Positions 1-7,270 of a stretch of DNA of 64,000 nt are shown here, piece by piece (positions within the stretch are counted from its first letter, which is position 1; each line of letters opens with the position of its first letter). A program made the translations under genes and the position numbers. The DNA is from Anaerolineae bacterium (lineage in GTDB: Bacteria > Chloroflexota > Anaerolineae > Aggregatilineales > Aggregatilineaceae): contig JAHDWP010000003.1 in the NCBI GenBank assembly GCA_023382715.1, forward strand, positions 128,370-192,369. The letters run 5' to 3'. The notes under the pieces are model-generated. The model did not search any database. It saw nothing but the letters and a program-made list of their open reading frames with translations, and was not told where the DNA came from.

Positions 1-1020
1 TGGCAGCAGCGCGCTCAGCGTGTCGTAGGCGTCGAAGAGCGGTTCCTTATCTTCCTGCAGGTCTTTGTTGTAGCCGCTGGGCAGCCCCTTGAGCGTCGTC
101 AGCAGCCCGGCCAGGTACCCGGCCAGCCGCCCCGCCTTGCCCCGCGCCAGCTCCAGCGGATCGGGGTTGCGCTTCTGGGGCATCAGGCTGCTGCCGGTGC
201 TGTAACGCTCGTCCAGCCGGACGAAGCCGAAAGCAGGATTGGCGAAGAGGATCAGGTCTTCGGCCAGGCGGCTGAGGTGCACACCCGTCAGCGCGGCAGC
301 GAAGAGAAACTCGGCGGCGTGGTCGCGGTCGGCGACGGCGTCCAGGCTGTTGGGCGCGGGCGCGCGGAAGCCCAACTGCTCGGCCAGCCGCCCCCGGTCA
401 ATGGCATAGGGCGTCCCGGCCAGCGCGCCCGCCCCGAGCGGACATTTATCGCGCCAGGCATCGGCGAACCCTTCCAGCCGCGCCACGTCGCGGGCCAGCG
501 CCCAGAAGTGGCTGAGCAGCCAGTGCGCGGCGCTGAGCGGCTGGGCCGGCTGAAAGTGCGTGGTGCCGGGCATGATCGTACCGCCGTGCTGCTCCGCCTG
601 GGTCAGCAGCGCGGCCATCAGCCCGCCGATCAGCGCCGACAGGTGCGGCGCAGCGTCCAGCAGCCACAGCAGCACGTCGGTCGCCACCTGGTCGTTACGA
701 CTGCGCCCGGTGTGCAGCTTGCCCGCCAGCGGCCCGGCGATCTCGCCCAGCCGCCGCTCGACGGCGGTGTGAATGTCCTCATCCGCCGGTGCAGGGACAA
801 ACTGCCCGGCGGCGAACTCGGCGCGCACCGCCTCCAGCCCGCTGAGCAGCGCGTCGCGCTCGGCGGAGGTGATCACGCCGGCGCCGGCCAGCGCCTCGGC
901 CCAGGCGACGCTGCCGGTGATGTCGGCGTCGTAGAGTCGCCAGTCGAAGCGCAGGCTGTCGTTGAGCCGGCGCACGGCGTCGTCGGTCGGTTGGGAGAAT
1001 GCCCCGCCCCAGAGAGTCAT
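1..1020 (-). CDS. argH: Argininosuccinate lyase, C-terminus cut by window edge
   Basis: Last step of arginine synthesis: splits argininosuccinate into arginine and fumarate in the cytoplasm. The minus-strand frame is open from ATG at 1020 to the window edge, giving 340 residues of a family that is usually about 460 long. It contains the HTGRSRND block near residue 102 and the fumarase/aspartase superfamily signature GSSLMPQKRNPD near residue 273, which carries the flexible catalytic serine loop. The N-terminal WGGAFS motif is typical of the family. The missing C-terminus lies left of base 1; this is an edge effect, not a pseudogene. Neighbouring arginine genes, if any, are outside the window. 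Confidence 0.96.
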   Translation of the reverse strand, partial: MTLWGGAFSQPTDDAVRRLNDSLRFDWRLYDADITGSVAWAEALAGAGVITSAERDALLSGLEAVRAEFAAGQFVPAPADEDIHTAVERRLGEIAGPLAGKLHTGRSRNDQVATDVLLWLLDAAPHLSALIGGLMAALLTQAEQHGGTIMPGTTHFQPAQPLSAAHWLLSHFWALARDVARLEGFADAWRDKCPLGAGALAGTPYAIDRGRLAEQLGFRAPAPNSLDAVADRDHAAEFLFAAALTGVHLSRLAEDLILFANPAFGFVRLDERYSTGSSLMPQKRNPDPLELARGKAGRLAGYLAGLLTTLKGLPSGYNKDLQEDKEPLFDAYDTLSALLP

Positions 1021-1338
1021 GGTCGGCCCTTTGTGATGATTCAGCCATCGCCGCGACGCGCTGCGCCCAGTGAAGCGCGCCGGCGCGGCTGAGGCGTAGT
1101 GGGAACGCATACCCGCCCGCGTACAGGTGACTCTCACTGTATCACTGGCGAGTCTATCGCGCGAGATTCTCTGTGCGGCCCAACGAACCTGTTGCGCCAA
1201 AGCCCCGACTTATCGCACAATAGGGACGAGGGTTTCACGGACTGGGCTGAGAACCTGCTGGGGTGAAGCTGCTGCACGGCCGCTCGCGCCGTGCGACACG
1301 GAGCGCCGCAGCAGGCCAGAGACGCAGTGAGGGTATCA
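1021..1338. promoter_or_regulatory. Divergent intergenic region between argH and the VWA-FHA gene
   Basis: 318 bases without a convincing gene. For the rightward gene a weak sigma-A-like pair can be read: TTGCGC at 1192-1197 and CACAAT at 1216-1221, 18 bases apart. A GC-rich hairpin (GCACGGC / GCCGTGC, enclosed by CTGCTGC / GCAGCAG) lies at about 1267-1315, just before the start codon and probably in the leader RNA. I cannot place the argH promoter. No arginine-operator palindrome was recognised. Confidence 0.3.
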
Positions 1339-4074
1339 ATGTTTCGCTCGAAATGCATTTTTCGCTGGCTGGTGATACTGATTTTGGTCGGCCTGGCCGT
1401 GCCGCCGCTGGCGATCAGCCACGCGCAGGCGCCATCGCAACTGGTGATCAATTCCCCGGAGCTGACCGACCTGGGAGACGACGGGCTGCAACTGGGGCTG
1501 TACTTTACCATCACCGACAGCGAAGGGCGCGTCGTGCCCAGCGCGCGCGTGCAGTCGGCGCGGATTCAGCTTGATGACGGCGAGATGGTGGACAACGCCG
1601 CCTTCGAACAGCCGACCTCGCCCTTCTACATTGCGCTGGTGCTCGATGCCAGCGGCAGCATGGCCCCCGCCGCCACCGCCATGCGCGAAGCGGCTATCCA
1701 GGCCATCGGCAACGCGCCGGAACAGGCGCAGTTCGCCGTGATCCGCTTCAACGACAGCATTGACGTGCTGCAGGACTTCACCAGCGACCGCAACCGCGCC
1801 ACCAACGCCGTCGGCGACGTGCAGCCGGTCAACCTGAAGGGGACGTGCCTCTACGACGCGACCTATCGCGCCATCGAAGAGCTGAGCAAAGCGCCCGCCG
1901 GTCGTCGCGCCGTCGTTGTCTTCACCGACGGCACGGACCGTCTGCGCCCTGCGCCAGACACCACGCCGTGCAGCACGCACACCTTCGGCCAGGTGGTGGA
2001 CTTCGCCACGGCGAGCGCGTCGCGCGTGCCCATTCACACCATCGGCCTGCGCACCAATGATCTCAACCCGACCGAGCTGCGCAACATGGCCGCCCAGACG
2101 GGCGGTCTGTCCGCCGTTGGCGAGCAGGCGGAGCTGACCACGCTGTTCGGCGACATCATGGAGGCGCTCAAAAGCCAATGGCTGGCGACGGGCGTCTTTT
2201 TCCCCGATCGCGGGATGCACACGGCCACGCTGATCGTCACCCTGACCGACGGCACGCGGCTTTCGGCGTCCACGCAGTTCGAGGTACCGCGCGACTTCGC
2301 CCAGCCCCAGACGCCGACTCCTACGCCCACGCCCATCGTCGTCGGCCTGGAGATTCTCTCGGCGCGCTGGGACCAGGGCGAGGATATGCTCTACCTGGAG
2401 GTGCGCGTCCGGGGCGAAGGGGCCATCGGCAGCTATCGCTTTGACTTCTTCGACGCCAACAACCAGCTTCTGGACAGCAAGTCGGTGCCCAGGCCGCTGC
2501 CGTCGCCGGTAGCTATCGCGGCGGTCAATCTCAACGGCAGGATGCGCGTCGAATTGCGCGCCCTCGACCGGGCGGGTGAGTTCATCGCCTGGCCCGGCGA
2601 GCGCGACCAGATGATTGACAAAGTGACCTATGACTTCACCATCCTGCGGCCCACGCCTACCCCTCCGCCTGTCCCGCCGACGGAAATTCCCATCGAGATC
2701 ATCATTGACAGCATCGGCTACGACCAGGAATCAGACATCATCACGCTTCACCTGACGCTGATCGGTAAGGAGCAGATCGGCGGCTTGCAGATCAATGCGG
2801 TGGACGCCAAGACCAGCCAGCTCACGACAGTCTATAATGTCGAGGTCGCCGAGGCCGTTCCTGTGGGAGCGGAAGGGCTGGAGCCGCTCAAGGACTACCG
2901 CTTCCAGGTCATCGGCCAAAGCCCCGGCGGGCAGAACCTGGCGCGCAGCAACGTGATGCCCTTCGTCTACACGCCGCTGCTCACCCCCACGCCCGCGCCC
3001 ACCGCCACACCAACCCACACGCCCACGCCAGAGCCGGTCGAGGTGATCATCTCTGTGCGCCAGGACGAGCAGTCCAAAGAGTTCATCTTCACCGTCACGG
3101 TTCAGAACGAAGACCTGGTCGCCAGTTACAAGCTGCAACTGCGCGACAAGAACGGCCTGGTCAAGGGTGAGTATGTCTACGAGGCCCCGCTGCGCCAGGA
3201 AATCCGCCTGCCCGAACTGGAGCCGGGCGACTACACAGCGGTGATAGAAGCCTATGGGCCGGACGGCAAGCGCATCGAGACGAGCAACGTGGCCTTCACC
3301 TATTCGGTGCCGCCCACGCCGACGCCCACCGCTTCGCCGACGCCGACTCCCTCGCCGACGCCCACTCCCGCGCCCGGCGCCATCGAGAAGCTGACCGGCA
3401 ACGTGCGCGACAACCCGATCCTGGCGCTGGTCATCGCCCTGATCGGCTTCGCGCTGGTGATCGTGCTGTTCCTGATGCTGCGCCCGCGCAAGAAGTCTTC
3501 GACCGGCACCGGCTTCCTGGCCGAGCAGACCGGCTTCTACCAGATGCCCTCCGGCGCGACGGGCGGCAAGGCGACGGGGGGGCCTGCGGCCCCACCTCCT
3601 CCGGCCAGCATCGCGCCGCCCGGCTTCGCCGAAGAAGCGACCAACGTCTACACCGACGTGTTCGACTTCGTTGGCTCGCTGGAAGTCCGTCGCTCGCCGG
3701 CCATGCCGCGCATCGGGGCGAGCGTGGCCATCCCCTCGGTGCCCTTCCGCATCGGGCGCGGCACGCAGCAGCAGAACGATCTCACGCTGCAAGAGGATAC
3801 CAGCGTCTCGCGCAGTCACGCGGTGATCACCGTCGAGGGCGGCAGGTTCACCATCACCGACCTGGGCAGCGCCAATGGCACGCGCGTAGACGGCGTGCGT
3901 ATCACTGCCGAGCAGCCGTATCCGCTGCAAGCTGGCTCGGTGATCCTGCTCGGCAAGGGCACAGAGCTGGTCTTCTACCCTAGCAAGCCCGACAGCGGCG
4001 CTGGCCCCGCCCCGCGCGGCGGCGACATGGCCCGGACAGATTACGTGAACTTGGATCAGCCCAATCAAGACTGA
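1339..4074 (+). CDS. Secreted/membrane VWA-domain protein with cytoplasmic FHA domain
   Basis: 911 residues. An N-terminal signal/anchor segment (about residues 5-28) is followed by a von Willebrand A domain whose MIDAS motif DASGSM lies near residue 103. Three beta-rich modules follow, separated by Thr/Pro stalks. A transmembrane helix near residues 692-715 ends in a basic stop (RPRKK), and a C-terminal FHA domain with GR...SRSH...GSANGT motifs covers about residues 800-880. The layout predicts an outside metal-dependent adhesion domain and an inside phospho-threonine reader. I chose ATG 1339 over the upstream GTG at 1291 because it begins the hydrophobic signal segment. The adjacent PP2C phosphatase and downstream kinase make phospho-dependent regulation likely. 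The ligand is unknown. Confidence 0.85.
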   Translation: MFRSKCIFRWLVILILVGLAVPPLAISHAQAPSQLVINSPELTDLGDDGLQLGLYFTITDSEGRVVPSARVQSARIQLDDGEMVDNAAFEQPTSPFYIALVLDASGSMAPAATAMREAAIQAIGNAPEQAQFAVIRFNDSIDVLQDFTSDRNRATNAVGDVQPVNLKGTCLYDATYRAIEELSKAPAGRRAVVVFTDGTDRLRPAPDTTPCSTHTFGQVVDFATASASRVPIHTIGLRTNDLNPTELRNMAAQTGGLSAVGEQAELTTLFGDIMEALKSQWLATGVFFPDRGMHTATLIVTLTDGTRLSASTQFEVPRDFAQPQTPTPTPTPIVVGLEILSARWDQGEDMLYLEVRVRGEGAIGSYRFDFFDANNQLLDSKSVPRPLPSPVAIAAVNLNGRMRVELRALDRAGEFIAWPGERDQMIDKVTYDFTILRPTPTPPPVPPTEIPIEIIIDSIGYDQESDIITLHLTLIGKEQIGGLQINAVDAKTSQLTTVYNVEVAEAVPVGAEGLEPLKDYRFQVIGQSPGGQNLARSNVMPFVYTPLLTPTPAPTATPTHTPTPEPVEVIISVRQDEQSKEFIFTVTVQNEDLVASYKLQLRDKNGLVKGEYVYEAPLRQEIRLPELEPGDYTAVIEAYGPDGKRIETSNVAFTYSVPPTPTPTASPTPTPSPTPTPAPGAIEKLTGNVRDNPILALVIALIGFALVIVLFLMLRPRKKSSTGTGFLAEQTGFYQMPSGATGGKATGGPAAPPPPASIAPPGFAEEATNVYTDVFDFVGSLEVRRSPAMPRIGASVAIPSVPFRIGRGTQQQNDLTLQEDTSVSRSHAVITVEGGRFTITDLGSANGTRVDGVRITAEQPYPLQAGSVILLGKGTELVFYPSKPDSGAGPAPRGGDMARTDYVNLDQPNQD

Positions 4075-4116
4075 GCGCGAATGCGAAGGGGCAATCCGCC
4101 GTCGCGCGAGGGCTGC

Positions 4117-4188
4117 GAGTCCTGAGTCAGGAGTCGTGAGTCTGGAATGCGAGACACCCTGACGACACCTGACTCAAGACTCCTGACC
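4117..4188. repeat. Inverted repeat, TGACTC/GAGTCA type, between VWA-FHA and PP2C genes
   Basis: Left part GAGTCCTGAGTCAGGAGTCGTG and right part CACCTGACTCAAGACTCCTG are imperfect reverse complements, so the RNA can fold into a hairpin. It is AT-richer than the flanking genes and resembles in style the other short-word intergenic repeats at 15.7, 27.9, 47.2 and 59.8 kb. It could act as a terminator-like or processing hairpin, or be a mobile palindrome. Confidence 0.6.
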
Positions 4189-4236
4189 CTACTGGTTTTC
4201 CGATCGTTTCCGCGATGAGCACAAAGGCTGACGACT

Positions 4237-6456
4237 ATGGCCGATCATGGGATGAAGTTGGATGTCGCCGGGCGCACTGACATCGGTCTCAAGCGCAAGC
4301 GCAATGAAGATCACCTCGGCTTCCGCATTCCAGAGCCGGGCAGCCCGCAGCACGCCCAGGGGGCGCTCTTCGTCGTCGCCGATGGGATGGGCGGCATGGG
4401 CGGCGGCGATGTCGCCAGCCAGACGGCTGTCGCCGAGATTTTCCAGCGTTACTACGCCGATCCCGGCCTCGACGCGCTCAGCGCGCTGCGCCAGGCGATA
4501 GAATATGCCAACACTGCTGTGCGTGCCCAGGCGGAACAGGTCAAGCTGCCGCGCATCGGCTCGACGGCGGCGGGGCTGGCCCTGCTGCCCGACGGCGAAG
4601 CGGTGCTCTTCAATGTGGGCGACAGCCGCGTGTACCGCGTGCAGCGCGGCTTCATCGAGCTGCTCAGCCGCGACCAGAGCGTGCTCCAGCACCAGATTGA
4701 TGCCGGCCTGATCTCCGCCGAAGAGGCGCGCGGCGCGCGCAATGTTAACGTGACCGCCTTCATCGGCCAGCCGACGCCCATCCAGCCGGTCTTCAACCGC
4801 GTCCAGGCCGAGCCGGACGACGTGTTCCTGCTCTGCTCCGACGGGCTGTGGGACCTGGTGGAGCCGCAGGAAATGCTCTCTACCGTGCGGCGTCTGCCCG
4901 CCGACGCCGCCGCGCGCCGGCTGATCGAGCTGGCCCGCCAGCGCGGCGGCCCAGACAACATCACCGTGATCATCGTGCGCCTCGGCCCGCCGCCCAAACA
5001 GCGCCGACGCGCTCTGCTCGGCGTGGCGATGCTGGCCGTCGTGGCGATGGTCGCGGCAGGGGCAGCGCTCGTCCTGCTGGGCGGGCGCGGAGCGGACGAC
5101 AAAGCGACGCCCACGCCCGCAGCGCGGACGGCGGCGGCGCTGAGCGGCGGGGCGACGCTCAGCGCGACCCGCACGCCTACGAATACCGCTGAGTCTACCA
5201 AGCTGCCGACTGTCGCTACGGCTGCCGGCGGGCTGGTCGTGCTGCCCAGCGACACGCCGACCGTCACGCTCACGCCGACCGATACGAGCACACCCGTGCC
5301 AACGTCCACCCCCCTGCCGACGCGCACGCCGAGCGCCACCCATACGCCGAGCGCGACCGCCACGCCGACGGAGACGCCGAGCGCCACGCCGAGCGCTACG
5401 CCGACGGCCACCTTCACCGCCACGCGCACGCCGACAGCGACGATAACGCCGGTCACGCCGACGGCCACGCGCACGCCCCAGCCCTCGCCGACCGGCACGC
5501 CGGTCACGCCGACGGTCACGCTCGATCTGAGCAAGATCTCGCCCACGCCGTCGCAGACTCCCACGCCGTCGGATACGCCGACGCCCACGCCCAGCCCCAC
5601 GCCCACGCCGACGCCTTCGCAGGGCGACGCAGTGTTGCACATCGCCGCCGAGGAAGCGCCCGATCTGGCCCAGGCGGGCGTCTACCTGAGCGAGGAAGCG
5701 ACGTACTACATCGTCCTCGGCCTGGGGATGGAGAACCCCGAAGTGCGCGCAGAAGATGCGCTCCTGCCGGCAGGCACGCGCGTGCTCGTGCTCAGCGCGG
5801 ACGAAGTGCCGCTGCCCGACGATCCGGAAGTGATCCTGCGCCAGGTGCAGATCTTCTTCGAGTTCGGCGAGCTGGGCGAGAGCGTGAAGCCTGAAGGCTG
5901 GCTGCGACAGGACGTGCTGGAGCGGGCGATCCCGGTCGTGCCGCACGTGTTTGTGGGCGAGCGCGGCGCGCACCTGTACATCGAAGTCGGCGGGTATCGC
6001 CGCTATGGGGCGGCGCTGGCCTGGGGTGAGCGCGCCCGGCTGCTGGCGAAGAACCGAGCAGGCACCTGGTACAGGATCGCCCTGTCCGATGGCCGCACAG
6101 GATGGGTGCAAGCTGAGCTGGTCGAAGCGCTGGGACGGCCCGAAGACCTGGCTGGCCTGCCCGTCCAGCCGCTCCCGCCACTGCCCCCGCCCCCGCCCAC
6201 GTTCACGCCCTACGTCGCGCCGACCGAGCCGCCTCCGCCTGCGGACGAAGGCCAACCGCCGCCCGCGCCTGAACCTACGCAGCCGCCTGCGCCGCCCCAG
6301 CCTACATCGCCCCCTGAGTCTACGCGGCCCCCTGAGCCTACGCAGCCCCCTGAGCCTGGTTCCACGCCGTCTGCCACGCCGCCAGACAACGGCGGTGATG
6401 ATGGCAGCAACGATCCCGGCGGAGGGGGTGGTCATCCTGGAGAGGGCGGCAAGTAG
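4237..6456 (+). CDS. PP2C-family Ser/Thr protein phosphatase, membrane anchored, with SH3-like exodomain
   Basis: 739 residues. The N-terminal PP2C domain (about 8-248) has the metal-binding and catalytic motifs [28 protein letters not shown] and GGPDNITV. It should remove phosphate from Ser/Thr residues in the cytoplasm, opposing the kinase at 7271-9913. One transmembrane helix (about 257-280) follows, then a long Thr/Pro/Ser stalk (about 285-465). An outer region (about 470-635) ends in an SH3-like stretch ([15 protein letters not shown]), and the tail is proline-rich. The usual family partner (PrpC/Stp1) lacks the exodomain. ATG 4237 was taken as start; ATG 4252 is an alternative. It lies 162 bases after the VWA-FHA gene in the same direction. 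Confidence 0.9.
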   Translation: MADHGMKLDVAGRTDIGLKRKRNEDHLGFRIPEPGSPQHAQGALFVVADGMGGMGGGDVASQTAVAEIFQRYYADPGLDALSALRQAIEYANTAVRAQAEQVKLPRIGSTAAGLALLPDGEAVLFNVGDSRVYRVQRGFIELLSRDQSVLQHQIDAGLISAEEARGARNVNVTAFIGQPTPIQPVFNRVQAEPDDVFLLCSDGLWDLVEPQEMLSTVRRLPADAAARRLIELARQRGGPDNITVIIVRLGPPPKQRRRALLGVAMLAVVAMVAAGAALVLLGGRGADDKATPTPAARTAAALSGGATLSATRTPTNTAESTKLPTVATAAGGLVVLPSDTPTVTLTPTDTSTPVPTSTPLPTRTPSATHTPSATATPTETPSATPSATPTATFTATRTPTATITPVTPTATRTPQPSPTGTPVTPTVTLDLSKISPTPSQTPTPSDTPTPTPSPTPTPTPSQGDAVLHIAAEEAPDLAQAGVYLSEEATYYIVLGLGMENPEVRAEDALLPAGTRVLVLSADEVPLPDDPEVILRQVQIFFEFGELGESVKPEGWLRQDVLERAIPVVPHVFVGERGAHLYIEVGGYRRYGAALAWGERARLLAKNRAGTWYRIALSDGRTGWVQAELVEALGRPEDLAGLPVQPLPPLPPPPPTFTPYVAPTEPPPPADEGQPPPAPEPTQPPAPPQPTSPPESTRPPEPTQPPEPGSTPSATPPDNGGDDGSNDPGGGGGHPGEGGK

Positions 6457-6625
6457 ACCGGTTCGCCCGGCACAAACGCGGGAACAGAGCAAGGTCAGGC
6501 GGGGCGTTGTGCTGCTGCGCTCCGTGTGTAGGGCAGCGGGCTATGCGCCTCTACGGAATCTCCCCTGCCCGGCATCAGGCGAGTCGCTGATAATCCTGGC
6601 GCGCGCTCATGCACTTTTCCTCTGG

Positions 6626-6654
6626 TTGGATTCGCTGGTGAAATCAGGTACAAT
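6626..6654 (+). promoter_or_regulatory. Sigma-A-type promoter for spoVS
   Basis: TTGGAT at 6626-6631 and TACAAT at 6649-6654 with a 17-base spacer, about 50 bases before the spoVS ATG. The AT-rich run at 6665-6678 lies just downstream in the leader. This is one of the better promoters in the window and suggests spoVS is transcribed independently of the phosphatase gene. Confidence 0.6.
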
Positions 6655-6702
6655 GGGTGTGAAGGTTTTTTTTATATAGGCTGAGTCTACGTGGGGGCTG
6701 CG

Positions 6703-7026
6703 ATGCAACCAATACATTCTTCTCAATTAGCTCCTGACGAACCCGTTTTGGAGGAAGCACGGGCAGTTGACATCATTAAGGTTTCAGCGCGATCGCGCTC
6801 GACGGCTGTCGCCGGAGCCATCGCCGGGGTCGTGCGCGAACATAACCGCGCCGAAGTCCAGGCTATCGGGGCCGGGGCGGTCAACCAGGCGGTGAAGGCC
6901 GTCGCCATCGCTCGCGGCTATTTGAGCGATGATAACATTGACGTGATCGTGATCCCGTATTTCACGGAAGTCATGATCGAAGATCAGGAGCGCACCGCCT
7001 TGCGCATGGTGGTCGAACCACGCTAG
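6703..7026 (+). CDS. spoVS: Stage V sporulation protein S family (SpoVS)
   Basis: 107 residues from ATG 6703; a GTG at 6691 would add four. The core from residue 22 on matches the SpoVS family almost throughout: IKVSARS, VAGAIAGVVRE, EVQAIGAGAVNQAVKAVAIA, then ERTALRMVVEPR at the end. The family is an Alba-like fold thought to bind nucleic acid. It is required at stage V in Bacillus but is also present in non-sporulating bacteria such as Thermus and Chloroflexota. This copy has an extra N-terminal extension of about 20 residues. It sits between the phosphatase and kinase genes with its own promoter. No other sporulation gene is in the window, so a role outside sporulation is likely. Confidence 0.93.
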   Translation: MQPIHSSQLAPDEPVLEEARAVDIIKVSARSRSTAVAGAIAGVVREHNRAEVQAIGAGAVNQAVKAVAIARGYLSDDNIDVIVIPYFTEVMIEDQERTALRMVVEPR

Positions 7027-7173
7027 GCTGGCGTGCGCATCCGCCCAACAGCAGCATAGCCCGTCAAGCATTGCGGCTCGTGACGTGATCGTCATGGGCC
7101 GCCTGCTTTCGCCGACCCGACCCTCGCTGGCGAGCAGGGTGATGCAGGGCGGCGGGGCGCAGTCTACGCCCGT

Positions 7174-7201
7174 TTGCCCGATTCCGCCGCTGATCTATAC
7201 T
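7174..7201 (+). promoter_or_regulatory. Candidate promoter for the Ser/Thr kinase gene
   Basis: TTGCCC at 7174-7179 and TATACT at 7196-7201 with a 16-base spacer, about 70 bases upstream of the kinase ATG. The rest of the 244-base gap (7027-7270) holds no gene that I can support. Confidence 0.45.
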
Positions 7202-7270
7202 TGAATTGCCCTACGGCACCGGATACCTCTTGCGCCGCTCGCCTGTTTCACGGCTGTTCCGGGACACATT

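Noticed and set aside
5230-5625. Direct repeats that might be a CRISPR array
   Set aside because: They are tandem Thr/Pro codons within the phosphatase stalk without unique spacers of even length, and no cas gene is near.
4189-6492. 767-residue minus-strand frame opposite the PP2C gene
   Set aside because: Arg-rich low-complexity product, caused by the Thr/Pro-stalk codons of the real gene read backwards.
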